Shown here piece by piece: positions 33,631 through 44,910 of a stretch of DNA of 64,000 bases. A model generated the notes under the pieces. That model made no database searches, was not told the origin of the DNA, and saw only the letters and a list, made by a program, of their open reading frames with translations. The stretch is from the NCBI GenBank assembly GCA_002270565.1, contig NQMI01000013.1:297102-361101 (forward strand), read 5' to 3'. A program made the translations under genes and the position numbers. Source of the DNA: Stenocarpella maydis. Its lineage: Eukaryota > Ascomycota > Sordariomycetes > Diaporthales > Diaporthaceae. Positions within the stretch are counted from its first letter, which is position 1. The number at the start of each line of letters is the position of its first letter.

Positions 33631-34767
33631 AATTAAAAGCTTTCTCTTATAGACCATTTATATTGTTTAAGTTTCTCATCGTTAAAATAAATAATACTTA
33701 ACCTATAAGAATAAAGGAGAATTGGTTTAGATTATAAATAATTAATTTATAATATATACTTTTAATAATAACTATTTAATTATTTTTAGTAATATTAAAC
33801 CAGAAACTACTATTTTACATCATAAGGATTAGGCTTAGATTATAGTAATTTATAATAGCGCTATTAAGTTTAAAGTTATCTCTTGCTATTAGCTAGTTTA
33901 ATAATATTAAGAACTATATATAAATAGATTTACTATATAACTTAAAGCCTTTCTTTTTATAATATAGTTTATTAATAAGTAGGATATATTAATAAGTAGG
34001 ATATATTAATAAGTAGGATATATTAATAAGTAGGATATATTAATAAGTAGGATATATTAATAAGTAGGATATATTAATAAGTAGGATATATTAATAAGTA
34101 GGATATATTAATAAGTAGGATATATTAATAAGTAGGATATATTAATAAGTAGGATATATTAATAAGTAGGATATATTAATAAGTAGGATATATTAATAAG
34201 TAGGATATATTAATAAGTAGGATATATTAATAAGTAGGATATATTAATAAGTAGGATATATTAATAAGTAGGATATATTAATAAGTAGGATATATTAATA
34301 AGTAGGATATATTAATAAGTAGGATATATTAATAAGTAGGATATATTAATAAGTAGGATATATTAATAAGTAGGATATATTAATAAGTAGGATATATTAA
34401 TAAGTAGGATATATTAATAAGTAGGATATATTAATAAGTAGGATATATTAATAAGTAGGATATATTAATAAGTAGGATATATTAATAAGTAGGATATATT
34501 AATAAGTAGGATATATTAATAAGTAGGATATATTAATAAATAGAATAGGTTTTTAACTTTACTTCTATTTACTTTTAACTTTTACATTAATAACATCTAA
34601 TATGTTGAAGAATATGTATATAATAGTAAAGCTAATTTAAATCTTAATATTATTATATATTAAAACGACTATATTTAATAATATATTATATGAATAATTA
34701 CATTAGAAATATAGATTTAATATATAATTATATCAAATTAAATCTTTTACTAATTTATAGTTTATAT
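33631..34767. repeat. AT-rich, RIP-like island containing a satellite
   Basis: Around 80-85% A/T over 1.1 kb, rich in TA dinucleotides and poor in CpA and CpG, with a sharp boundary at the right end, where an ambiguous base (34768) and a G-run begin. This is the composition of RIP-mutated transposon DNA. No coding frame survives. The 17-bp satellite sits in its centre. Confidence 0.7.
33971..34531. repeat. 17-bp satellite, 33 identical tandem copies
   Basis: Unit ATTAATAAGTAGGATAT repeats 33 times without a single difference from 33971 to 34531, followed by one degenerate copy. The + strand of the unit has no C. Neither strand contains CpA, the RIP target dinucleotide. There are no spacers, so it is a satellite and not a CRISPR-like array. 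Confidence 0.97.
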
Positions 34768-36118
34768 NGGGGGGGGAGGGGGCGATTTCTCAGTATTTAG
34801 TCATCGGCAGTCGACTCAGTGAACCCTCGGTGAGGGCTGGTGGCCATGGGTACCTCACCTGGGATACACTATAATCGATCTGTAGATGAATGAACGCTGC
34901 CTCGGGATTACCGCGTGCTAGGGTCCGGGATGAAACCGGCGGAAAGGGCACCCCGGACCCGACACGATATGCTGGGGGCAATCCCCAATGTTCAACGGGC
35001 GCACAATCTTGTCCCGACAAGGATGGCGGAAAAGTTTGGAAATGAGAAGGGTCGACAATCTTTCTTTTGGGGATGGCAGTCTGCTGGGATGGGGGGTGGA
35101 TAGGGGGCCCCGGACATGTGCTTCTCGGGGAGCTCTGACCCTGGGCGCGCAGACCGAATCTCACCGAGGCTCGTTGCCACCCTCCAACTCGCTGCGTTCC
35201 GTTCGCCCCCGGCCCCTGACCGCCTAGTGTATTCAACGCGCGAGTCTAATTCGTAACCTGAACGTCGAGAGCCCGATATCTCACGGACAAAGGTCCTCAG
35301 CCTTATTTTGGGATGCCTGTAAACGTGAGTAATTGACCACACTGCATTCACCAAGCCCATCACTGATACCCACGGGTGGGCCCCAGATTCGTAAGCACGC
35401 ACAAAAACTAATAGACAGGGCACATATGTAAAAAGAAACAATAAATTTCGAAAACACAGGCATGTGCTACCCGAGCACCGCCTTCTCTCTATAGCTAGTG
35501 GCATGAAAGGGTATCATTATTATTACATGTGATCCACGTAGCTGCTCAACCGTCAAAAAAAAAAGTCCCCATTTTTGTGGTCATCCAAGGATCCCCCATT
35601 CGTAAAACCGTGCTTCGTAAGCAAAGAAAAAGGTCGATGTGAACCAAGAAGTCTTTTTTTGTTTTCCCCTTCCAAGCCCCGCCGCGACCAAATTGTAAAG
35701 GAAAAAAAGGGTGGTAATACAGTAATGGTCTAGAAATTGCGAAACAATTTGCCAGGAGAGAAAAGAAAATGCAAACGACTGGGTATAAAGGGTATGTGGT
35801 ATAATGCCGCAGACCGAAAGAGGAAACAGAAACGCCTGTAGATGCCCCGAGATCCATCAAGCAGTGCCGTAAACCCGCGAGGCAGAACTGAGAAAGCAGG
35901 ACAGGTGGTGAAACAGACTTGAGAAAATCATGAGCATGAGAAGCATAACCAATGTTGAAGCGACAAAACGGCAGCAAGATATAAGACGAGACAAGGAGAT
36001 GCAGAGGGGTATTTCCAGCACACGAGAAAAGATAGGACAGAGATGAGAGGAGAGCGAGTAGGAAAAGCGCAGAGAACGAGACTGAGTAGACAGTGGTGAG
36101 AGGAACAGTGGAGGGCTT
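34768..36118. other. Intergenic after an assembly ambiguity
   Basis: An N at 34768 is followed by a G-rich run. The rest is ordinary GC sequence without a supported gene. Minus-strand frames at 34790-35504 and 35546-35977 have no domain; the latter overlaps the probable 3' UTR of the BTB gene. Confidence 0.4.
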
Positions 36119-37094
36119 CTAGAAGAAGCCGTTCTTGGGGGTGCCGCTGCGAGGGGTGGCCCTGGGGCTCTGGATGTCGTCGACGTGGTTGGCCAGCGCG
36201 ACGAACAGGTCGAAGAAGAGCTGGGAGCCACCGTTGAACATCTCCTGCTGCATGGTGCCGCTGCGCTTGAAGGTGGAGCGGCTGCGGATGATGAGGGCGA
36301 GGTAGTGAGCCCTGAGCTTGGAGTCCGACTCGGACGTGTTGGCGTAGGCGAAGCGGGCCGAGGAGAGGATGGTGCCGCAGGGGATGCCGGTGCCTAGCGG
36401 GCCTGATGTCAGTAAGGAAGTGAAGGTGGTGGTGGTGAGATGGGCCGGGCGGCGACTTACGGAGCCCCTGCTTGCGCAGAGCGATGCGCTTGAGCTCATC
36501 CAGCTTGTACTTCTCGGCGGCACAGTAGATGACGGTGTCCTTGAGGATCTCGGCACCGGTGGCCTGGTGGAAGATGGTGGCCTCGTCGTTGCTCTCGATC
36601 TCCCACGTGTCGCGGCGCTTGTTGTGGACGAGCCTGGGGGAGTAGTCACCCTTGTAGAGGTACTCGAGGATGGGCGAGAGGACCTCGGGCTCCTCGTCCG
36701 GGAGGGTGATGCGCTTGCCCGTGGGCTCCATGTACTGCGAGCGCAGGGCAGCAGCCAGGACGGGCGACTTGGTCAGGACCTCCTCATGAGCGGCAAAGAT
36801 GCGCGCCTCGCGGCCGACGACAAGGGTGATGATGGGCGAGTTGCTACGAGACGAGCCCTGTCAGCATTCACGATGACGACGCATGGACCTGAGCCCCTGG
36901 GATGTGGTGCGTGCTACATACTTCCCGGAGGGATCCACCAGGCTCTGAGCCGAGCAGGACGGCCGACGGCCAGTGCGGGAAGCAACCGAGGGTCGACGCT
37001 TGGAGACGCCCGAGTCCCGTGTCACGGCGGTGGATGGGGGCTTCGACTTCGTGGTGGTCTGTGAGACACTCGCTTTCCTCGATCGGCCGAACAT
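36119..37094 (-). CDS. BTB/POZ-domain protein
   Basis: Three exons on the minus strand: 37094-36922, 36843-36461 and 36393-36119; donors GTATGT and GTAAGT, acceptors GTAG and CTAG; 276 residues. The first 55 residues are basic and Ser/Thr-rich (MFGRSRKASVSQ onward). A BTB/POZ fold follows, beginning NSPIITLVVG, with the typical FAAHEEVLTKSPVLAAALRS, then LPDEEPEVLSPILEYLYKGDYSP and YCAAEKYKLDELKRIA. Such proteins dimerise or recruit partners, for example cullin-3 in other eukaryotes; many fungal members have no known partner. The C-terminal 90 residues have no recognised domain. A (TTTG)n microsatellite sits just upstream of the start codon in the leader. It looks like an ordinary core-genome gene. 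Confidence 0.88.
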
Positions 37095-38229
37095 CTTGTT
37101 TTGTTTGTTTGTTTGTTTGTTTGTTTGTGCGTGAGTTGAGACGACAAGTGTGTGATGTGCCGCTTTCCTTCTCTCCGCCTCGGTATACCGGTTTTGTAGA
37201 TAAATCTCAGTCCCGATAGTGGTTCGTGATCGTGGGCGTTCCGTGTCCGGGATGGAGATGCGTCGTAACGTGAGAAATAAGACAAGAAACAGGCCCAGAC
37301 GGAAAACGCAGGTAGAAAACAAGTCAAATGCGCCAATATAGTGAACAGTGAGAGTCCGAGGATTCGAGTTGCCTCGAGCACGATACCCAGCGGTTATATA
37401 TCCGTGAGTCGTGAACTCGGGCGTCTGTGCTGCCCATGCTAGCTCACAAATTTTCAAAAAAAGCAAAGACGAGCACCCTGGCCGGGAGGACCACCCCGGC
37501 GGTGACTGGAGGCAGACGGGGCTTGCGAACGCACAGCATGGGTCCGGGAGACGCAAGTTCTGGGCCAGCAGGGCCAGCTCGCGTATGCAGGACGGGGGCC
37601 GGTGGGGCGGGGGTGGAGCGTGGGCACGTGCGATCTTCACATTGCCATGAAATGATGCCCGGTTCTGGAGGTCCATACCGAGTCGAGGGATCCGCCTGTG
37701 ACTCGGTGAAGGCCAGTCGTTATTGCTATTGGCGACAATGACGGCACCGACTGCACAACGGGCGCCATGCTGGCGCTCCCGGGCGCGGTGAGGATGTTTC
37801 ACAGTGGCCCCAATGGCCCCTCGTGGACAAGCAGTCGGGAGCTTGGGCAGGATTGCTGTTGGAACCCATCAGTCCGACGACGACTCGAGGAGTCACACAA
37901 TGGCGCGCCAGGGCAGCGCACACCTCCTGATGGGCGCTCGCAACGGGCGACGGGGGGGAGACGGTGAGCAGGGGCCCTTGTGCGCAGGCCATTCAAATTG
38001 CTGGAAATTGACGGATGCAATTTTTGGTTGGGATCAGAGTGGATTCCCGGGAGGGTGCAGAATTTTTTGCCTTCCTTGTCGTCCGGAGGAACAAACCTTG
38101 TTTGTCTGTGTGGCCCCCGGTTCTCTGTCGTGCGAGAAGAGGAGCACAACCTCGAGCCTGCAGGCTGGCTGCGCTAAAGGGGGACTAACAGCCTCTCTCT
38201 TTTCTCTAGTCTCTTGTGTCTCCCCTTCT

Positions 38230-38260
<31 letters not shown>

Positions 38261-38848
38261 CCCTCTGGCACACGCGCCGGGTAATACTGGGTCCAGGTGG
38301 GCCTTGTGGGTCCTGCCAGCGTGCACGTTTGACAAGAGACGGTGAAGCCACCAGGATCTGGTCAAACCCCATCGTGCATGTCGCTGCTTGGCCCGGGAAG
38401 ACGATGGCTGCTGCTGCGTATTGGTCTGGACTGACTCCTTCGCGCATAACTGATTCGTGGCCGCGCTGGCTGCAGCGGCGGCTATGACGACTGTGACCGA
38501 CTGACTGTGCAACATTGGCTCCGATGCAATGCAATGCAATGCACCGCACTCGCCTCACTTTCTTTTTCTGTAGCACTACTAGTAGCATTCGTCCTCATCT
38601 CATTCTCCGCACCGCAGCCCGCCAGGCCGGTTCGCATTGACAAAATACAGACGGAGCAGTCTACACAGTACTTCAGGTTGCCTGCCTGCGTCTGACCGCA
38701 TCGTCATTTACTATGTAGATCCCGGCCCCGGGATCGACGATGTAACCGGGCCAACGGCTGGCCAACCGACTCCGAGCCGTACACCTCCGACATGAATGGA
38801 AACATATAGCTGGCCCATCCGCGTGTGAGCTCGGGACTTGGTAGTTGA
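37095..38848. promoter_or_regulatory. Long promoter/leader of the BTB gene, with microsatellites
   Basis: 1.75 kb without a supported gene, between the BTB start and the convergent-side 3' end of the sterol reductase. It contains (TTTG)n at about 37097-37127, a CT microsatellite at about 38229-38251 running into poly-T, and the short repeat (ATGCA)n near 38524-38542. No coding frame has recognisable content. Confidence 0.45.
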
Positions 38849-40379
38849 TCAATAGACATATGGCACAATCCGCCATCTCACCATACTCGTGTACTTGTCC
38901 CAGTCCTCCCCGTACTTGTCCGAGCATGCCCTGTCGTCCCTCCTCTCCCGGTGGATGAGCAGGACGGCAAAGTACACGACGTAGAGGTACGTGAACAACA
39001 TCCCCCAGCCTCTGGCTACACCCTGCGTGACCTGTCGCCCGTCGAGCATGGCGCTAGCCGTCTGGCTTGAGGTCTGGCCAGACAGCCCGCCGGCGACAAC
39101 GCTTCCTGCAGGCAGGATGACGTATCCTGCGATGCCGGTGGGCAGGCTGAACGGCAGCGCCTGGAGCCAGTCCCCAAAATAGTTGATGTGCCGGCTCATG
39201 CCCCACCACCCGCCCGCCAGCAGGCGCGGGCCCCGCCTGGTCTGGATATGCCGCATGCCTCTCACAGATGGGTCGTCTGGGTGCTTTCTGAACAAGCTCT
39301 TTTGACGGTTCGAGGCCCGGAAAATATGCAGACCCACGGCGAACACAACGCCCGTCGCGACCAGCCCCGCCCAGCCCATGTGCACCGGATGCAAGGCCAG
39401 GTAGCGGCACTGCGTCGAGTAAAGAAACGGCACCCACACGATGTCCCCAAACGTCAGCATGAACCCGAGCCCGTCGGTGATGACGTCCATCATGGACAGG
39501 AGCCTGGCCTCGGCATACTGCCCGTACAGGACGTAGAAGGTCTGGACCGCCGCCGTGAGGACGATGCTGTCCGAGACGTAGCCGTAGTCTCGATGTTGCT
39601 GGGCCACAAAGGCCAGGTCGAGGATGACCCACCCCGTGAGCCCGGGCCGCATCTCCAGCCACGCCTTGATGTCCACCTCGCCAACCAGCGGCAACGTGGC
39701 ACGGGGGTTCAGCTCGCGGCCAATGTAAAAGTCGTAGACGACGCTCCCGGTATGGCCGCCGACGGCGAGCTCCCGCAGGCCATTGTTGCCGTTCCCAGTG
39801 GCCACCTCGAAGCTGCGGGCGTAGACGTACAGCGAGATGGAGAAGGCAAGGATGAGGTTGGCCGTGAGGAGCTGGAGGTAGTTCTCGGTGATGAATGTCC
39901 ACAGCGCCCAGTCGGCCCCGTACAGATACGTCCCCGCCGCGCATGCCGACAGCTGAGCGACCGAGGCGTTGAACGCGTTGAAGCGGTAGAGGAGTGGGCG
40001 GCCGGACTCCCGAAGCTTGGTCCCGTAGACTTCCTGTGCCGGCAGCACTCGGTAGAGGACCAAACTCAGCACGTAGTACCCTAGTGTCCAGCCTGTCGCC
40101 TCCCAGCTGGCGAATCCCCGTATGCCGCGCTCAGGCCACGGTATCTGGGGTTTGAGAACCTCCCACGTCAGTGTGCCGGGCTGAAGCAAGGCCGGGGCTG
40201 GACACCCCGAGACGCCGTTGCAGGCGAAGTACAAGACATTCAGCAGGAGAGGGAGGCCCAAGATAATGGCCGTGGCACCAAGCCTGTCATGAGACTTTAT
40301 TAGCAGGTGGGAAGGACGGCACGGGGGTTGACACTTACGGCCCGCCGAATTCGTACTGCGGTTTCTTCTTGGGCTCCAT
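38849..40379 (-). CDS. Delta(14)-sterol reductase
   Basis: Two exons: 40379-40339 (MEPKKKPQYEFGGP) and 40283-38849; donor GTAAGT, acceptor ACAG; 491 residues. A polytopic ER membrane protein of the ERG4/ERG24 family that reduces the C14=C15 double bond with NADPH after lanosterol demethylation. Features are about eight to ten membrane helices, FGGPLGATAIILGLP at the N-terminus, FNAFNASVAQLSA, the family signature GRELNPR with DIKAWLEMRPG, and the C-terminal GWWGMSRHINYFGDW and LLIHRERRDD with KYGEDWDKY. The N-terminal FGGP and the GWWG text fit ERG24 better than ERG4. It lies 5.5 kb from the polyketide synthase. Whether it is the only ERG24 or an extra copy cannot be seen here. Confidence 0.94.
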
Positions 40380-40578
40380 TTGTGAACTTTGCCAGACACT
40401 GTCAATCTGGGCAATTATTCCTGATGGCTGAACTCGTGGGAACTGCTCAAGAGCCCACGTAAGTGAGCCAGTAGTTATTAATGTCAAGTGGCGGGTAGAC
40501 GTCCTTGCAAGAGCACACGCCGCGGTCTTAAATCATTTCTGTCCGTCATGTGGGAGCTCGGCGGAGTCGACAAGCACG

Positions 40579-40740
40579 ATCCGGGATTGGAGGCATCCGT
40601 GCCGTACGATGGAAGGAGAGGTGTGGTTAAGCCTTCGCCAACTTCGATCAAGCTCACACTGTAAGTTCGAACCAATCCGATTTAGTGGTCCACAACCAAG
40701 ACCCGGGATTGAAAGCATCCGTGCCGTACGATGGAGGGAG
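40579..40740. repeat. Direct repeat pair, about 40 bp, 122 bp apart
   Basis: Core GCATCCGTGCCGTACGATGG is identical in both copies; flanks CCGGGATTG(G/A)A(G/A) before and G(A/G)AGG/GGGAG after vary slightly. Copies lie at about 40579-40618 and 40701-40740, upstream of the sterol reductase. Each contains GCCGTACG, near-palindromic. Confidence 0.8.
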
Positions 40741-42005
40741 ACCTGCGGACAAACCCCTGCTCACTTAGATTATAAGCTGGGTCGCGTCGACGGCCACACG
40801 TGGCTGGTGTAATAAGAGGGCTAGGGTTTTTCTGTCTGCGGTTGGCGCACCCCCGGGGGGAGGGGGTGGGGCGGGATGGGATTTGCATACAAGTTAGAAT
40901 TTCCAAGTGGCACCTATAGCAGATGATAGAGGTGCTAGACATTGTGTCCCTGATGTTTGTAGCCAAAAGAGATTATGGGCATCCTAAAATGTTCCTAGGC
41001 ACTGTCAACCTACAGACGGAGGTTGCCAACGGAGCTGAAAGATACAAAAGTCTAGTAACTTAGACATCTGGATTATGGATGCTGTCATCAGGAATAAAAA
41101 TGTCTTGCTTTGGTAATCCTCACACATTGTAACGAATTTAACTCTTGGTTTTGGTGGGATAGCCAATATCTTCTTTTCAGGGAGGTTTACTGTAAAGCAC
41201 CGAGGTAGATAGTCTTCCTTTGGGACAGTTGATGGTCCTCGGCGGGATAATAACTTTATTTTCAGGCATCATTCAGGTGATTAATGTGCGCAATATAAGG
41301 GACTTAGAACAAATTAATTGATGATAGGTACGCAATCCAGCTTTTTGTGAACTAAGTGTGCCCGTTGTCACTACTTGTTATGGTATAGGACGACTACGTT
41401 TGGGGGGGGAGGGGGGTAAACGATTTCCACCAAGTGTCATATATATATATATCAGCTCTTCCTCCTCCAACGGCGAAGAATCGATTATAATGGAACGGGA
41501 AATGGTGCGATCGGTGTCTCTTGTTTCTTAACTGCTATAGCTAGCTCTTCAGGCGTTGATAGCAACCAGTCTGAGCACACAATATGTAATCATGCAATTA
41601 CGCAGTGCTTGGTCAAACCACATCAGAAACCGCCATTGCACCTTCTACCATGACCATACTAAGCCGTATGTTTATCTCGACTCATGATACGTCACTATCG
41701 TATTCCTTGGGCTTGCGATCGCCCCTGTTTGAGTCCACAAGCGTTTCACAGCTATCACTAACCCGCGGCGATGGTATCATTGAAAGTCTAGGTTGTTGAG
41801 TGATTCGTCAAACTCCCCACCCCGTCACGGCTGATCGGCTGTTTCATTCGATTGTTCTAAGGAACTTATTTATCCCCAATGAAGCTCCCCATTATACGAA
41901 TTCTTAAGTGTAGATTGGAGTTTAAAATAATATAAATTGAAAATTATTTAGCTAAAAGCAAATTAATAAGATAAGGTGTTGTTAAAAATAGAGCTAATTA
42001 GGCGT

Positions 42006-42177
42006 GTTGAAGGAAGGTGTGCCGTGCCCCCTTTGTTATAGCCTTCTTTGCTGTGCCCTCTTTGCTATGGCACTTTTACTATATCCCCTTTACCGTAGCC
42101 CCGGCGCCTAAGCCCAAGGTATATAAGCTTTAATTTACGTTCTGCTCCGCTAGTCGCTTGGCCGCTCGGGGTTAACA
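42006..42177 (+). mobile_element. Possible LTR of a decayed retrotransposon
   Basis: The segment starts TGTTGAAGG and ends GGTTAACA, giving the TGTT...AACA termini typical of LTRs. It contains GTATATAAGC near 42119, resembling a TATA box. No 5-bp target duplication is visible and no second LTR or coding remnant was recognised, so the call is weak. Confidence 0.25.
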
Positions 42178-43645
42178 ATTATCGATTTGATAATTAACAC
42201 GCAGACACGTATACAAAGTCTAGAGCTAGCAATTAGACCACCAGCCTACAGTCTATTTTATGATCTAGTTGTACATATTCCCAAACTTACATCACGCCGC
42301 CACTTGGTCTAAGGGCTTATTGCAGCTCCTTTCCCGCTTGGCACACCACTACTACATAGCCTAGCGTTATCTAGTCATCTAAGGGCCCTACCCACGACCT
42401 GACGCAAGCATATAAACTGAAAGATGTTGTGGTCTGTTGGGCCATTGGTGTAGGTGGTTTGCACGCCTGATTTCCGTACTCCTGCGCTAAAGCCGTAGAG
42501 AGACCTTGCCTTCATTCCTCTACCTAAAATTTCAAGCACATCAGGAAGCGCTCGGTTCAACTCCGAGCTGGCCTACTACACATTATTTTTACATTGATGG
42601 TTGTTTCCTACGTGTGAGCGTGAGTTGACGTCCCAACCCACAGAAAGCGCTGGAAATTCATAATTCCTGCTTAATAGAAACTCCAGTCCAAGATCTTAAT
42701 TCCGCGTTGGACAGCCTACCAGTCCCCTGAATTCTGAACAGACCCCGACAGGTTCATCCCAGAACGATGGCTAGGTGATGCGCAGTATGCCAATGATAGG
42801 GGGGATATGTCGTATCCATTCTCTACTGGACCAAGGAATTATATGGGAAAGAAGTAAGTTTCCGTGAAACTAACCGCTTTCAATTCTTCTCTGTCGTTGG
42901 TATCGCTGCCGCGAACATGCTTCGGGTGTATCTGGACTGTTTTATTTGCTTGACGCATACGCCCGAATCGCGAAATCTTTGGCCATTATGGAAGCGTGAA
43001 CTGATAACTCATCAGCCTTGCATATGCTGAGATGCGCCTAACTATTAACTCATCTGCTTTGGACCTCTGCATCCGACCTGAAAGCCAGGCCTGGCCTGAC
43101 CAGCGCATTTACTTCGCCTGGGAGAAAGGGCCTCTCATGGTCGGCGTGACTCCCGCAAAGGGAATATTTCAATACCAACCAAGCCAACTTGTCCAAAGTT
43201 AGCCCTACAAGATTAGCCACTGCACATAAAATTTCGCTTCGTAGCGAGCATGACATTATGGCTGAGGACTACCTACGGGTAATGGCAAGGGCATATAAGG
43301 CCACACCTGTCAGGAATTTAGCGACAGAAACCGCTATCCCACACCATTCGACCTGTATTTGACGAAGTAGGTCTCTGATTTTATACGAAAGCGGAAGGAT
43401 TAGGCCTGGATATGCTTGTGGACTATGCCTGGCTGAAGGTGACCTAGATTTAGCTATAGAGTTGGCCTTTGAGTGTGTACTACTGTATGAAGAGGCTGCC
43501 TGTAACTTTTTTTCTTTCTTTTGTTAAATTTTATAAACATTATTTCTATTTTTCCCCCCACAAAGGAGCATCGTGATCGGAGCAAGAAAGAAACCAGCTT
43601 GTGGCCGTCACACTCAACTGGTTGTGCAATGACAGACCAAGGCGT

Positions 43646-44750
43646 TCACGACGAGGGAGCGGTGCTTGGCTTCTGCCTGGCTACCATGGGCGATGGCTCC
43701 ATGCCCTTCCCGGCAGTGAGGACGCCTGCCTTGCGCAGGGTTGCGACGGTGTTCTCCACCACGCCCAGTTCGACGCCCTCGGTGTGGGTGGGGAACCTGA
43801 CCGTCTTGAGCCACTCCCGGGCATCCTCCTCGGAGTAGTCGAGCTCGGTGCTGATGTACTTGACGGCCTCATCGTGGTTGGTGTTGAAGTGCTGGATGCC
43901 CTTGTCAAGCCGCCCGAACAGGTCGTGCAGCTTGGGGTCGAGCTGGCCGTCCCGGACAAGCCTGGTGCTTGCGACGATCTTCCAGCTGCTCCAGGGCGTG
44001 TATATCTCGCCCACCTTGCGGATCTCGCCCGAGTCATAGTACCGCTTGGAGGTGAAGTGCTCCCACATGAAGAAGTCGGCCTCGCCCGAGTTGACCGCCC
44101 TTCGCAAGTTCTCAAAGTTGTTGAGGATGACAAAGTCGGAGTAGGGCGACGGCGCCGAGGTCGGGGTTTCGGCGGGTTTCTGGGACAGCCACCCTTGTTG
44201 GTCGGCAAGGACGAAGCCCATGACATAGGAGCCGGAGCCCAGGCGGGACACGCCAATCTTGCGGCCGTTGAGGGAATCGATGGTCGAGATATCGGACCGC
44301 TCTACCCCTGTGGATACCGCCCAGCCTGTCGGGCCGCGATTGCATTAGCCGTCCAGCCACTCATTATCTACATGGCACCCGCTCTACCTCTGCTCCAGAT
44401 GTCTCGAGTGATAAGAGAGCCTGCAGTGCGGTGCGTTGCAGCGCGGGCCAGGGGGAGGGGGNGGGGGGGGGGGGGGGGGGCGACATACACAGAGGCGTCT
44501 CGACGTAGGTGCCGACCAGTCGGTACCCTCCATCGCCCTCCAGGTCCTCCTTCCCCAGGCCAGCGACCCACCCCTCGGTCAGGCCAATGCCAACATCAAT
44601 CTCATTAGAGCGGAGGGCCGTGATCATGTGGCCTGTGCCAGAGGGGAAAGGGACTAGCTGGGCATCAAGGCCGAAGTGCTTGCTGGCAAAGTAGATCGGC
44701 GTGGAAAAATGCTCCGGCACGTAGCCAACACGGAGCGGGGCAGAGGCCAT
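43646..44750 (-). CDS. Periplasmic-binding-protein-like (NMT1/TauA fold) protein
   Basis: Two exons: 44750-44489 and 44325-43646, donor GTATGT, acceptor ACAG; 313 residues. The splice restores the text VETPLCWAVSTGVERSDI. The fold begins right after the start Met with the first strand LRVGYVPEH. A second-lobe helix region follows as SNEIDVGIGLTEGWVAG, and the hinge region is IDSLNGRKIGVSRLGSGSYVMG. This is the type-II periplasmic binding protein architecture of SsuA/TauA and THI5/NMT1 relatives. No signal peptide is visible, so a cytosolic ligand-binding or biosynthetic role is more likely than transport. The 163-bp intron contains an N (44462) and a G-run of about 18, so the local assembly is uncertain. 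A GCGGAT hexanucleotide repeat lies in its leader. Confidence 0.82.
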
Positions 44751-44763
44751 TGTCGGGCGCGGG

Positions 44764-44800
44764 TGCGGATGCGGATGCGGATGCGGATGCGGATGCGGCT
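44764..44800. repeat. GCGGAT hexanucleotide microsatellite
   Basis: About six tandem copies of GCGGAT, 14 bp upstream of the start codon of the minus-strand binding-protein-like gene, so in its transcribed leader or core promoter. Confidence 0.85.
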
Positions 44801-44899
44801 GTGGGTGCTATTGATAGTTGGGAGCTTTCATATACCGTGCCAGTGCCTGTCAAGCAGTAGCCCTTTAGCAGTAGCCATCCACCCTTGAATTGGAGTCAG

Positions 44900-44910
44900 G
44901 GTTCGATTCC
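44900..44910 (+). promoter_or_regulatory. Perfect Pol III B-box (tRNA-like 3' end)
   Basis: GGTTCGATTCC matches the B-box consensus GGTTCGANTCC exactly, followed by CGCTGGTGTCA and a T-run (44926-44936). This is how a tRNA gene ends. However, the T-stem has mismatches, and I find no matching acceptor strand or clear A-box upstream, so it is a relic of a tRNA or SINE rather than a working gene. Confidence 0.4.

Larger units (their letters stand above)
40380..43645. other. Large gene-free gap with repeats
   Basis: 3.3 kb without a supported gene. It contains a 40-bp imperfect direct repeat (about 40579-40618 and 40701-40740), an AT-rich stretch at 41880-42000, an LTR-like segment at 42006-42177 and a tRNA T-arm-like hairpin at 42551-42567. 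Small frames such as 41605-41799 and 43050-43256 look like chance. Confidence 0.45.

Noticed and set aside
33971..34531. CRISPR-like array
   Set aside because: Copies abut directly with no spacers, the unit is 17 bp, and the host is eukaryotic; it is a satellite.
34790..35504. Minus-strand frames of 148 and 170 codons
   Set aside because: They overlap in different frames, lack domains and follow an assembly ambiguity.
39054..40084. Long frames on both strands within the sterol reductase
   Set aside because: They overlap a clear ERG24 coding exon and are codon-bias shadows.
42551..42567. tRNA gene suggested by a perfect T-arm (CTCGG TTCAACT CCGAG)
   Set aside because: No acceptor-stem partner, D-arm or anticodon arm could be found upstream at the right distance.
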